DNA of 64,000 nucleotides. It comes from Roseateles depolymerans (GTDB lineage: Bacteria > Pseudomonadota > Gammaproteobacteria > Burkholderiales > Burkholderiaceae_C). The notes under the pieces were generated by a model. The model made no database searches, was not told the DNA's origin, and saw only the letters and a list, made by a program, of their open reading frames with translations. The DNA lies in the NCBI GenBank assembly GCA_003241055.1, contig QFOD01000025.1, positions 13,962 through 77,961 on the forward strand, given 5' to 3'. The translations under genes and the position numbers were made by a program. Of the stretch, positions 23,011 through 33,560 are shown in pieces (position 1 is the first letter of the stretch; each line of letters opens with the position of its first letter).

Positions 23011-23055
23011 TTTGGGAGCAGAGGGTCGCGAGTTCGAATCCCGCCGCCCCGACCA
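23011..23055 (+). repeat. 3' half of tRNA-Pro(UGG) gene: island attachment site (attR)
   Basis: The sequence from TTTGGGAGCAGAGGG to CGCCCCGACCA corresponds to the anticodon loop, T-arm (TTCGAAT loop), acceptor strand and CCA end of a proline tRNA with anticodon TGG. The 5' half of a tRNA is absent: the bases to the left do not form D-arm or acceptor sequence, although CTGCT at 23002-23006 can still pair with AGCAG and mimics the anticodon stem. This is the usual duplicated tRNA end left by integration of an island. The intact gene should be at the other end, outside this window. Confidence 0.85.
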
Positions 23056-23089
23056 TTCCTATCCGCGAGCTGCATACGGCAGCTCCAAG

Positions 23090-23126
23090 AAAAAAGCCCG
23101 CCGCGTTGACCGCAGCGGGCTTTTTG
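23090..23126 (+). terminator. Intrinsic terminator after the tRNA-Pro remnant
   Basis: AAAAAGCCCGCCGCG, a five-base loop, then CGCAGCGGGCTTTTT forms a strong GC stem with A-run and T-run, so it can work in both directions. It lies just after the tRNA end and 15 bases before the macB stop. It is probably the native terminator of the intact tRNA locus and also ends the macB operon. Confidence 0.85.
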
Positions 23127-23140
23127 TTTGGGCGTGCGAC

Positions 23141-25090
23141 TCAGGCGTGCGCCAGCGCCTCTACCGGGTCCAGCCGCGCCGCGTTGCGGGCAGGCAGGAA
23201 GCCGAACACCACGCCGATCAGCGTGGACACGCCGAAGGCGCCGGCAATCGCGGTGAGCGAGAAGGTCATCTGGAACTTGTCGCCCATCAGGTGGTCGAAC
23301 AGCGCACCGGCGCCCAGCGCCAGGCTCACACCCAGGCTGCCGCCGATCAGGCACACCAGCACGGCCTCGATGAGGAACTGGCGCAGGATGTCGGCCTGGC
23401 GTGCCCCCACCGCCATGCGCACGCCGATCTCCTGTGTGCGCTCGGTGACCGACACCAGCATGATGTTCATCACGCCTATGCCGCCCACCAGCAGCGAGAT
23501 CAGCGCGATGGACGAGATCAGCAGCGTGATGGTGGCCGTGGTCTGCTCGACGGTCTGGCGGATGCTGTCGGTGTTCATCAGGAAGAAGTCTTCCTTGCCG
23601 TGGCGCTGGGCCAGCAGGCGGCGCACGCCCTGTTCGGCCACGCTGCTGGAGACGCTGTCGGTGACCCGCACGGCCACGCTCTGCAGGTAGTCCTGGCCGT
23701 TCACGCGGTTCATCGCCGTGGTGTACGGGATCCAGATGCTGATGGCGTCGTCGTTGCCGAAGGCGCTGCTCTTCTTGGCCGTGACGCCGACGATGCGCAC
23801 CGGCAGCGTGCCCAGCAGGATGACCTCGCCCAGCGCGTTCTCGCCGTTGGGGAACAGGGTCTTGCGGGCGTTGTCGTCGATGACGGCCTCCTGCGCACGC
23901 TGCCGCACGGCGTCGCGGTCGAAGCCCTGGCCGCTGGCAAAGGTGTAGCCGCGCACGCGGAAGAACTGCTCGCCCACGCCGGTCACGCTGGCCGACACGT
24001 CGATGTTGCGATAGCGCAGCCCGGCGCTGACCGACACGCTGGGCGTGACGCTGTCCACGTAGTCCAGCTGTGCCAGCGCATCGGCGTCGCCCGCCCGCAG
24101 CGTGCGCACGGCGGCGGCGCGGCGGTCGCCGAAGCCGCTGCCGGGCATCACGTTGATGGTGTTGGTGCCCATGGCGCTGATGTCGGCCAGGATGCGCTGG
24201 CGCGAGCCTTCGCCCAGCGCCACCACGGACACCACCGACGCGATGCCGATGATGATGCCCAGCATGGTCAGCAGCGTGCGCATGCGGTGGCTGACCATGG
24301 CCCGCCAGGCCATGCGCGTGGCCTCGCCGACGCGGCTGACCAGCGCTCCCAGCGCGCTGCCGCTGCGCACCGCCGGCGGCCGTGCGGCGGGGGCGGGCGG
24401 GGCGGCATCGGGGGCGCGCCGGTCGGCCACGATGCGGCCGTCGCGGATCTCGATGACGCGCTGGGCGTGTGCGGCGATCTGCGGGTCGTGCGTGACCAGG
24501 ATGATGGTGTGGCCGTCGGCATGCAGCTCGGCCAGGATCTTCATCACCTCGCGGCCGCTGGCCTGGTCGAGCGCGCCGGTGGGCTCGTCGGCCAGGATGA
24601 CGTCGCCGCCGTTCATCAGCGCGCGTGCAATCGACACGCGCTGCTGCTGGCCGCCGGAGAGCTGGCCGGGGCGGTGATTGAGCCGCTCGGCCAGCCCCAG
24701 GCGCGCCAGCAGCTGGCGGGCGCGCTCGTGGCGGGCGTCGGTGGCGGCGCCGGAGTAGATGGCCGGGATCTCCACATTGCCCAGCGCGTTCAGGTCACCC
24801 AGCAGCTGGTAGCGCTGGAAGATGAAGCCGAAGTGCTCGCGGCGCAGGCGGGCGAGGGCGTCGGGCTCCATCGCGCCGGTCTCCTGGCCGGCCACGCGGT
24901 AGCTGCCGCGCGTGGGGCGGTCCAGGCAGCCCAGGATGTTCATCAGCGTGGACTTGCCCGAGCCCGAGGGGCCCATGATGGCCACCATCTCGCCGGCCTC
25001 GATGTCCAGGTGCACGTCCTGCAGCACGGCCACGGGGCCGTCGCCGGCCGGGAATTCGCGGGTCAGGCCGCGTACCTCCAGCAGGGCCAT
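23141..25090 (-). CDS. macB: MacB-type macrolide/peptide efflux ABC transporter
   Basis: A 649-residue protein with an N-terminal ATPase (Walker A GPSGSGKST near residues 40-48, signature LSGGQQQRVSIARAL, Walker B DVILADEPTGALD) and a C-terminal FtsX-like membrane domain. The latter has one helix near residue 275, a large periplasmic MacB_PCD region and three terminal helices. MacB works with the MacA adaptor and an outer-membrane channel to expel macrolides, enterotoxins or protoporphyrin. macA lies two bases upstream and a NodT-type channel precedes that, forming a complete tripartite operon. Confidence 0.93.
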   Translation of the reverse strand: MALLEVRGLTREFPAGDGPVAVLQDVHLDIEAGEMVAIMGPSGSGKSTLMNILGCLDRPTRGSYRVAGQETGAMEPDALARLRREHFGFIFQRYQLLGDLNALGNVEIPAIYSGAATDARHERARQLLARLGLAERLNHRPGQLSGGQQQRVSIARALMNGGDVILADEPTGALDQASGREVMKILAELHADGHTIILVTHDPQIAAHAQRVIEIRDGRIVADRRAPDAAPPAPAARPPAVRSGSALGALVSRVGEATRMAWRAMVSHRMRTLLTMLGIIIGIASVVSVVALGEGSRQRILADISAMGTNTINVMPGSGFGDRRAAAVRTLRAGDADALAQLDYVDSVTPSVSVSAGLRYRNIDVSASVTGVGEQFFRVRGYTFASGQGFDRDAVRQRAQEAVIDDNARKTLFPNGENALGEVILLGTLPVRIVGVTAKKSSAFGNDDAISIWIPYTTAMNRVNGQDYLQSVAVRVTDSVSSSVAEQGVRRLLAQRHGKEDFFLMNTDSIRQTVEQTTATITLLISSIALISLLVGGIGVMNIMLVSVTERTQEIGVRMAVGARQADILRQFLIEAVLVCLIGGSLGVSLALGAGALFDHLMGDKFQMTFSLTAIAGAFGVSTLIGVVFGFLPARNAARLDPVEALAHA

Positions 25091-25092
25091 CG

Positions 25093-26292
25093 TCAGAACG
25101 GCGGCGGGCCGCGGCGCTGGCCCCCGGTGCTGCTGCCGGCAGCGCCGGCCTCGCTGGTGACGACCAGTTCACCGGCCTTGAGCCCGTCCAGCACCTGGGC
25201 GCGCACGCGGTTGTTCAGCCCGATGCGCACCTGCTTGTCGACGACGCGGCCGTTCTCCAGCACCCGCACGCGGTAGCGGTCACCCTCCTTGGCGCCCAGC
25301 GCGGCGCTGGGCAGGGTCAGCACCTGGGCGGCGCGGGCCAGCACGATGGTGGACTGCGCCGTCATGTTGATGCGCAGCTTGCCGTCGGGGTTGGGCACGT
25401 CGAAGATGCCGTTGTAGTAGATGGCGCTGGTGGTCGAGGTGGTGGTGGCGCTGGTGGTGCTGTCGGTGGCGATGGTGGTGGGGCCGGGCTCCACCGCGCG
25501 CAGCTTCACCTCGTAGCGGCGGTCGGGCTCGCCCAGCAGGTTGAAATAGACCGGCAGCCCGGGCTTCACGCGCGGCACGTCGGCCTCGGAGATCTGGGCC
25601 TTGACGGTCATCACGTCCAGCTTGGCCAGCTTGATGATGGTGGGGGCGGACTGGTTGGCATTCACCGTCTGGCCCTGCTCGGTCACCACGGCCACCACCA
25701 CGCCGTCCATGGGCGCGGTGACGCGGGTGTAGCCCAGGTTCACGTTGGCGGTGTCCACGGCCACCTGGGCCTGGGCGATGGCGGCCTTCTGCGCATCCAC
25801 CTCGGCCCGGTTGGTGCTGAGCGTGGCCTCGGCGGTTTCGAGGTCGGCCCGGCTGCCGGCGTCTATGGCCACCAGTTCGCGCAGGCGGCGCGCGGCCAGC
25901 TCGGCCTGCTGCAGTGCGGCCTGGCGCGACTGCAGCTGGGACTGGGCGCTGCGCAGCGCGGCCTCGGCGTTGCGCAGGTTGTTCTGCTGCGTGAGGGCGT
26001 CGATCTCGGCGATGAGCTGGCCCTTGGTGACCCGGTCGCCCAGCGCGACGTTGAGCTTCTTCACCTCGCCGGTGACCTGCGCGCCCACGCTCACCAGCTT
26101 GTAGGCGCCAATGGTGCCGGTGGCCAGCACGGTGTCTTCCACATCGCCCACGGCCACCGGCGTGGTGGCCACGGCGGGCGGGGGCGGGGCGGTGAACCAC
26201 ACGCGCTTGGCGATCCAGCCGCCCAGCAGCACGAGGAGCAGGGCGATCAGGCGCCCGGGTTTGAGCCAGTTCTTCATCGGGACTTTCATCAT
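25093..26292 (-). CDS. macA: MacA-type periplasmic adaptor subunit
   Basis: A 399-residue membrane-fusion protein. An N-terminal membrane anchor (LIALLLVLLGGWIAKRVWF) is followed by the biotinyl-lipoyl half (VLATGTIGAYKLVSVGAQV, then TGEVKKLNVALGDRVTKGQL), a long coiled-coil hairpin (residues about 95-165), the second lipoyl half (APMDGVVVAVVTEQGQTVNA) and beta-barrel domains. It links MacB to the outer-membrane channel. The start overlaps the nodT stop as ATGATGA, so the first or second ATG may be used. Confidence 0.92.
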   Translation of the reverse strand: MMKVPMKNWLKPGRLIALLLVLLGGWIAKRVWFTAPPPPAVATTPVAVGDVEDTVLATGTIGAYKLVSVGAQVTGEVKKLNVALGDRVTKGQLIAEIDALTQQNNLRNAEAALRSAQSQLQSRQAALQQAELAARRLRELVAIDAGSRADLETAEATLSTNRAEVDAQKAAIAQAQVAVDTANVNLGYTRVTAPMDGVVVAVVTEQGQTVNANQSAPTIIKLAKLDVMTVKAQISEADVPRVKPGLPVYFNLLGEPDRRYEVKLRAVEPGPTTIATDSTTSATTTSTTSAIYYNGIFDVPNPDGKLRINMTAQSTIVLARAAQVLTLPSAALGAKEGDRYRVRVLENGRVVDKQVRIGLNNRVRAQVLDGLKAGELVVTSEAGAAGSSTGGQRRGPPPF

Positions 26293-27668
26293 GCTTGCCA
26301 GCCGCCGCCCAGCACCTTGTAGAGCTCGAGGCGGTTGCTTTGTTCGGTGAGCCGCAGCGCGATCAGCGACTGCTGCGCGGCGTAGAGGGTGCGGCGTGCA
26401 TCCAGCAGCTCCAGCATGCTGGTGCTGCCGTTGCGGTACTGCGCCTCGGCCAGGTTCAGCTGCCGCTCGGCGCTGGCCACCAGGGCCTGCTGTGCGCTCA
26501 GACGTTCAGCCAGCGTGGCGCGGGCGGACAGCGCGTCGGCCACCTCGCGGAAGGCGGTCTGTATGGCCTTGTCGTACTGTGCGACGGCGATGTCGCGGTC
26601 CAGCCGGGCGCTTTCCAGCGTGGCCGCGTTGGCGCCGCCGTCGAACAGCGGCAGGCTCAGCGAGGGGCCGAAGCTCCAGCTGCCGCTGCCGGACTTGAAC
26701 AGCCCCGAGAGCTCGCGGCTGGCGCTGCCGGCGCTGGCCGTGAGGCTGATGCGCGGGAAGAAGGCGGCGCGTGCCACGCCGATGTTGGCGACGCTGGCCT
26801 GCAGCTGGTGCTCGGCCTGCAGCACATCGGGGCGGCGCTGCAGCAGCTCCGACGGCACGCCTGCCGGCAGCTCGATCAGCAGGCTGGCCTGGGCCAGGTT
26901 GCGCCCGGCGTCGGGGGTCAGCTCGGCCGGCAGCGCCGTGCCCAGCAGCAGCTCGAGCGCGTGGCGGTCCTGCTCGACCTGGGTGGCATAGCCGGCCACG
27001 TCCAGCCGTGCGGATTCCAGCTGCGACTGCGACTGCGCCAGCGCCAGGCCGGTGATGGCGCCCAGCGCGTGGCGGCGCTCGTCCAGCGCGAAGCTGGCGC
27101 GGCGGCTGTCCAGCGTCTGCAGGGCCAGGTGTTGCCGGGCCAGGTCGGCCGCCAGGGTCAGCCAGGCGTTCGCGGTCTCGGCCACCAGGCTGATGTGGGT
27201 GCTTTGCTGCCCGGCCTCGGTGGCCAGCCAGCTCTGCAGCGCGGCCTCGCTGAGGTTGCGCACGCGGCCGAACAGGTCCAGCTCGAAGGCCGACAGCGCC
27301 AGGCCGGCCGACACGCTGTCGCCGCCCTTGGCCTGCGTGGCCGCTGCGCTGAGGTTGACGCCGGGCAGGCGCTGGGCGTCCTGCACGCGGAACTGCGCCC
27401 GCGCGCGCTGCACGTTCAGCGCCGCGACGCGCAGGTCGCGGTTGTTGGCCAGGGCCAGCTCCACCACGGCCTGCAGCTGGCGGTCGGTGAAGAAACGGGC
27501 CCGGCCCAGGCGGGCGGGGTCGGCGTCGCTTGACGCGGCGGATGCCGCCAGGGCCTGCGGCACGGCAGGCTCGGGGCGTTGGTAGTCGGGCGCCAGGTTG
27601 ACGCAACCGGCCAGCACGAGAGCCGGCAGCAGGGCAAGAACGGGTCTCGGGCGGGGCGGTGCGAGCAT
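26289..27668 (-). CDS. NodT/TolC-family outer-membrane efflux lipoprotein
   Basis: A 459-residue protein with a lipoprotein signal ending LVLAGCVN, followed by two outer-membrane efflux protein repeats (for example NRDLRVAALNVQRARAQFRV near the N-terminus and AQYRNGSTSMLELLDARRTL near the C-terminus). This matches the NodT subfamily of RND/MacAB channels. It is the first gene of the nodT-macA-macB operon and has a four-base overlap with macA. Confidence 0.92.
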   Translation of the reverse strand: MLAPPRPRPVLALLPALVLAGCVNLAPDYQRPEPAVPQALAASAASSDADPARLGRARFFTDRQLQAVVELALANNRDLRVAALNVQRARAQFRVQDAQRLPGVNLSAAATQAKGGDSVSAGLALSAFELDLFGRVRNLSEAALQSWLATEAGQQSTHISLVAETANAWLTLAADLARQHLALQTLDSRRASFALDERRHALGAITGLALAQSQSQLESARLDVAGYATQVEQDRHALELLLGTALPAELTPDAGRNLAQASLLIELPAGVPSELLQRRPDVLQAEHQLQASVANIGVARAAFFPRISLTASAGSASRELSGLFKSGSGSWSFGPSLSLPLFDGGANAATLESARLDRDIAVAQYDKAIQTAFREVADALSARATLAERLSAQQALVASAERQLNLAEAQYRNGSTSMLELLDARRTLYAAQQSLIALRLTEQSNRLELYKVLGGGWQA

Positions 27669-27905
27669 GCGGGCGTCGGCCTTTCGGGCGTGGTGATCCA
27701 GGCCATTATGGGAAGGGCAGGTTAAGGAAGATTGCTGCGGCGGGGCCGGAGCCTCCCGCGGATGGGCGGCGGCCGACCCGGCCGGTGCAGCATGGCGGGC
27801 GACCGTGCCACCCTAGGTCATCCCCGGGGCCGGCGGGAGGGCGGGGCGCAACGACAATACGCGGTTTGCTTAACCCGGCGGCCCTACCCTGGCCGCCTGA
27901 GATCC

Positions 27906-29882
27906 ATGGCTCTCCAACATCTGACCGACGAGCAGATCGCCACCTGGACCCGCGCCCAAAAGGACGAGTGGTGGCTGAAGAACGTCTTCCGCGGCGAGAT
28001 GGCGCAGCTGACGCTGCGCTCCGGCTTCACCGGCTTCCTGCTGGGCGGCATCCTGTCCGCCACCGGCCTCTACATCGGCGCCAAGACCGGCATCTCGCTG
28101 GGGGTCGGCCTGACCTCGGTGATCCTGGCCTTCGCGCTGTTCCGCGTGCTGCATTCGTCAGGCCTGGCGCAGGACTACACCATCCTGGAGAACAACTGCA
28201 CCCAGTCCATCGCGACCGCGGCGGGCTATGTGACGACCGCGCTGATCTCCAGCCTGCCGGCCTACATGATGGTGACCGGCCATGTGCCGCAGTGGTGGCA
28301 GATCGCGATCTGGATGTTCCTGGTGTCGCTGGTGGGCGTGCTGCTGGCCTTCCCGCTGAAGCGCCGTTTCATCAATGAAGACCAGGCGCCGTTCCCCGAG
28401 GGCCGGGCCTGCGGCGTGGTGCTGCACTCGCTCTACAACGGCCAGGGCGACGAGGGCATGTTCAAGGCCAAGCTGCTGGCCATCGTGGGCGGCGGTGCCG
28501 CGCTGCTGCAGGGCATCTGCGGCGAGGGCTGGATGAAGCTCATCCAGTTCAAGCTGCTGGCCATGGACAAGTGGGCCGGCATGGTGGAGCCCTGGCACCT
28601 GCACGACCGCCTGGACGACTACTACTACACCTGGGCCGTGAAGGCGCATGGCTTCATCCCCAGCATCCTGGGCACGGACTTCCGCACGCTGGGCCTGCGC
28701 GTGGTGCTGGACGCCGCGGTGATCGGCACCGGCGGCCTGATGGGCATGGCCATCGCGGCCAGCTGCTTCCTGGGCACGGCGATCAACTTCTTCGTGCTGG
28801 CGCCGCTGATGATCCAGGCCGGTGACATCGCGCCGCGTATCGGCCCCGGTGGCGCGCTGGTGCCGCTGAGCCGCGTGGAGATCGTCAACCAGTGGTCGCT
28901 GTGGTGGGCCGTGACCATGATGGTGGTGGGCGCGCTGGTGTCGCTGCTGGCCAAGCCCGAGATCTTCAAGGGCCTGTTCAAGCGCAAGGCCAAGGCCGAG
29001 CGCGGTGGCCAGGACGTGCTCAAGCACATCGAGGTGCCGCTGTGGGTGTCCTGGATCGGCGTGCCGGTCGTCGGCCTGCTGGGCTGCTGGGCCACGCACG
29101 CCTTCTTCGGCGTGCCGCTGTGGCTGGCCATCGTGTCGCTGCCGCTGATCTTCGTGCTGACCGTGATCTGCACCAACTCCATGGCACTGACCTCCTGGAC
29201 GCCGACCGGCGCGCTGTCCAAGATCACGCAGTTCTCGATGGGCGCGCTGGACCGCAGCAACCCGGGCTCCAACCTGCTGCCGGCCGGCATGACGGCCGAG
29301 ATCGCGTCCAATGCGGCGAATCTGCTGTCCGACATCAAGCCCGGCTACATGCTGGGCGGCAAGCCGCGCCATCAGGCCGTCGGCCACATCATCGGCAACC
29401 TGGCCGGCGTGCTGGCCAGCGTGCCGCTGTTCTTCCTGCTGTTCGTGAAGACCGATGCCAACGGCGCGTCCAGCGTGGCCGACATGGTGTCCGACCAGTT
29501 CGGCTTCCCCGCCGCGCTGCAGTGGAAGGGCGTGGCCGACATCATCGCCAAGGGCGTAACCGACCTGCCGACCTCGGTGCTGATCTCGGTGGGCGTGGCC
29601 GCGGTGGCGGCCGTGATCATCGAGGTGGCGCGCATCGTCACCAAGGGCCGCTCGGGCCTGTCTGCCGTGGCCATCGGCCTGGGCGTGGTGCTGCCGCCGC
29701 AGGCCACCTTCATGATGTTCCTGGGCGCCGTGCTGTTCTGGGTCCAGGCTCGCCGTCACAAGACGCCGGGCACCCAGGGCCACCGCATCTGGGTGGAAGG
29801 CATGGAGCCCATCTGCGCGGGCCTGATCTCCGGCGCGGCGCTGATGGGCATCGGCGACGCCATCATCAACGTGCTGATCTGA
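27906..29882 (+). CDS. OPT-family oligopeptide transporter
   Basis: I choose the ATG at 27906 (MALQHLTDEQIATWTRAQKD, 658 residues); longer frames run into low-complexity upstream DNA. The protein is highly hydrophobic, with about 14-16 membrane helices. OPT family features include the glycine-rich GFLLGGILSATGLYIGAKTG near the start, ENNCTQSIATAAGY, and FPEGRACGVVLHSL. OPT transporters take up peptides or metal chelates using proton motive force. The gene is divergent from the nodT-macAB operon. The substrate cannot be read from sequence. Confidence 0.88.
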   Translation: MALQHLTDEQIATWTRAQKDEWWLKNVFRGEMAQLTLRSGFTGFLLGGILSATGLYIGAKTGISLGVGLTSVILAFALFRVLHSSGLAQDYTILENNCTQSIATAAGYVTTALISSLPAYMMVTGHVPQWWQIAIWMFLVSLVGVLLAFPLKRRFINEDQAPFPEGRACGVVLHSLYNGQGDEGMFKAKLLAIVGGGAALLQGICGEGWMKLIQFKLLAMDKWAGMVEPWHLHDRLDDYYYTWAVKAHGFIPSILGTDFRTLGLRVVLDAAVIGTGGLMGMAIAASCFLGTAINFFVLAPLMIQAGDIAPRIGPGGALVPLSRVEIVNQWSLWWAVTMMVVGALVSLLAKPEIFKGLFKRKAKAERGGQDVLKHIEVPLWVSWIGVPVVGLLGCWATHAFFGVPLWLAIVSLPLIFVLTVICTNSMALTSWTPTGALSKITQFSMGALDRSNPGSNLLPAGMTAEIASNAANLLSDIKPGYMLGGKPRHQAVGHIIGNLAGVLASVPLFFLLFVKTDANGASSVADMVSDQFGFPAALQWKGVADIIAKGVTDLPTSVLISVGVAAVAAVIIEVARIVTKGRSGLSAVAIGLGVVLPPQATFMMFLGAVLFWVQARRHKTPGTQGHRIWVEGMEPICAGLISGAALMGIGDAIINVLI

Positions 29883-29903
29883 TGGCCCGATAATCCGACC
29901 CCT

Positions 29904-29980
29904 CTGCCCGTAGCTCAACTGGATAGAGCAGCTGCCTTCTAAGCAGCAGGTCGGGGGTTCGAGTCCCTCCGGGCAGGCCA
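29904..29980 (+). tRNA. tRNA-Arg (anticodon TCT)
   Basis: A full cloverleaf is visible: acceptor CTGCCCG/CGGGCAG, D-arm GCTC/GAGC, anticodon stem GCTGC/GCAGC with loop CTTCTAA (anticodon TCT at 29938-29940), and T-arm with TTCGAGT loop. G73 is followed by an encoded CCA. It lies 21 bases after the OPT gene and before a terminator. Confidence 0.96.
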
Positions 29981-29991
29981 AGGTCTGTCGC

Positions 29992-30021
29992 AACGCCCCA
30001 GCCGAGCCTGGGGCGTTTTTC
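29992..30021 (+). terminator. Intrinsic terminator after tRNA-Arg
   Basis: AACGCCCCAG, a short loop, and CTGGGGCGTTTTT form a strong stem with a T-run, 11 bases after the tRNA CCA end. Confidence 0.9.
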
Positions 30022-30036
30022 TTCTCAGGTGCCGTC

Positions 30037-30342
30037 TTGAAGCTTGTCGTCCTGTTCCCGTCCCTGCTGGTTGCGAGCCTGCTGGCCGCCTGCGCGGGCG
30101 CGCAGTGGGAGAACCCCGCCCATCCCGACGCCAGCTTCAAGGCCGACCTGGCCACCTGCCAGCGGGACGCCGAGCGCGTGTCGCGCCTGAGCCAGACCCG
30201 TCAGGTCGCCGATCAAACGATCTGCACCCGGCAGGGTGTGGACTGCATGCCGCTGCCCGAGAACCAGACGGCCGACGCCGTGGCCACGGGCCAGGGCATG
30301 GTCAAGCGCTGCCTGGCCAACCGGGGCTGGCAGGCACGCTGA
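30037..30342 (+). CDS. Small lipoprotein, unknown function
   Basis: A 101-residue frame from a TTG start at 30037. The N-terminus MKLVVLFPSLLVASLLAAC carries a clear lipobox (LLAAC), so the product should be a lipid-anchored protein. The mature part has four further Cys (ATCQRDAE, TICTRQGVDC, VKRCLANRGW), a pattern seen in small cell-envelope proteins of this group with a final GW motif. No function is assigned. The absence of an ATG and closeness to the terminator hairpin make the exact start uncertain. Confidence 0.75.
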   Translation: MKLVVLFPSLLVASLLAACAGAQWENPAHPDASFKADLATCQRDAERVSRLSQTRQVADQTICTRQGVDCMPLPENQTADAVATGQGMVKRCLANRGWQAR

Positions 30343-30394
30343 GCGCCGCTGCCGGGGGCCGGCCGCCATGGCCGGCCCGCGGGCGGCGTGGGGG

Positions 30395-32700
<2,306 letters not shown>

Positions 32701-32704
<4 letters not shown>

Positions 32705-33168
32705 GCGGCACCGCCTTCCAGGCCGGCGGCCGTCTTGATCGCGCTGCGTATGCGCGTGTAGGTGCCGCAGCGGCACAGGTTGCCGCTCATCGCGGCCTCG
32801 ATGTCCCCATCGCTGGGCTTGGGTTTTTGCTGCAGCAGCGCGGTGGCGCTCATGATCTGGCCGGCCTGGCAGTAGCCGCACTGCGGCACGCCCAGCTTGA
32901 CCCAGGCGTGCTGCACGGCCTGGCCGGCCTTGCTGGCGCCGACGCCCTCGATGGTGGTGACCTTCTTGCCCGCGGCCGCGGAGATGGGGGTCTGGCAGGA
33001 GCGCACGGCCTGGCCGTCCAGGTGCACGGTGCAGGCGCCGCAGATGGCGAGGCCGCAGCCGTATTTGGTGCCGGTCAGTCCGAGGTGGTCGCGCAGCACC
33101 CACAGCAGCGGGGTGTCGTCGCTGGCGTCGACCGTGGTGGTCTGGCCGTTGATCTGCAAGCTGGTCAT
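32701..33168 (-). CDS. iorA: Molybdenum hydroxylase [2Fe-2S] small subunit (IorA-type), copy 1
   Basis: The ATG at 33168 (MTSLQINGQTTTVDASDDTP) gives 155 residues. The plant-type [2Fe-2S] site is seen as YGCGLAICGACTVHLDGQAV with a further Cys in RSCQTP. The second cluster motif is CGYCQAGQIM with CRCGTYTR. It passes electrons from the molybdenum subunit encoded immediately downstream. Stop and next start overlap by four bases. Confidence 0.92.
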
Positions 33169-33560
33169 CGATGTCTCCTCTGCGTGGATGGCGACAGGCA
33201 TGAGGCCCGTGCCAGGGGCGGCCGATTATTCGCAGACGGGGCGCAGAATGCTGTCCCCTGGAAATACCCCCAGGCGCGGCAGGCCTAGGGCCTGTTAAAA
33301 CGACGGCAACAGGCCGCGTTGTGGTCAGAAGGCCCGCGAGCAAGGCGCGAAACGAAGCTTGGGTAGGCCCCAAGCGAGGCTTCGCAACGCCGCGCGCGGG
33401 CTTTCTGGCCGCAACCCGAAGGGAAGGCTGGCCGCTCGCGGCCACTCGGCGTTGCAGCACTTGCCTGCATGCCAATGCAGGCTGCGCGCTGCGCCTAGAT
33501 TGGCCGCGCGCGGCCGGCCTTCGCGACCTACTGCCGTCGTTTTTACAGGCCCTAGTCACC
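33169..33560. other. Intergenic region between divergent hydroxylase and hydrolase genes, mostly a MITE-like element
   Basis: About 390 bases without a real gene. The first 116 (33169-33284) should hold the promoter of the iorAB copy 1 operon. The rest is the inverted-repeat element listed separately. A frame in register with the hydrolase stays open through the element from 33321, but this is a by-product of its GC content. Confidence 0.6.
33285..33555. mobile_element. MITE-like element with 20-bp terminal inverted repeats and CTAG duplication
   Basis: The left end GGCCTGTTAAAACGACGGCA (33289-33308) and the right end, whose reverse complement is GGCCTGTAAAAACGACGGCA, match at 19 of 20 positions. 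The element (33289-33551, 263 bp) is flanked by CTAG on both sides (33285-33288 and 33552-33555), a likely 4-bp target duplication. It encodes no transposase. The interior has further complementary GC-rich blocks, so it could fold as a long hairpin. It ends nine bases before the hydrolase ATG and must have replaced or displaced that gene's original leader. Confidence 0.8.

Noticed and set aside
22940..23055. A complete tRNA-Pro gene at the island end
   Set aside because: Only the anticodon loop to CCA part is present; no D-arm or 5' acceptor strand can be formed from the bases to the left.
22958..25276. Plus-strand frame of 772 codons opposite macB
   Set aside because: It is antisense to a clear macB gene, is His/Gln/Ala-rich from GC-biased codon shadows, and has no recognisable domain.
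28158..30155. Minus-strand frame of 665 codons opposite the OPT transporter and tRNA-Arg
   Set aside because: It runs antisense through a transporter and a tRNA gene, with a repetitive His/Gln-rich composition typical of shadows.
33321..33560. N-terminal extension of the alpha/beta hydrolase through the MITE
   Set aside because: The extra 80 codons are entirely element sequence; the hydrolase domain begins right after the ATG at 33561.
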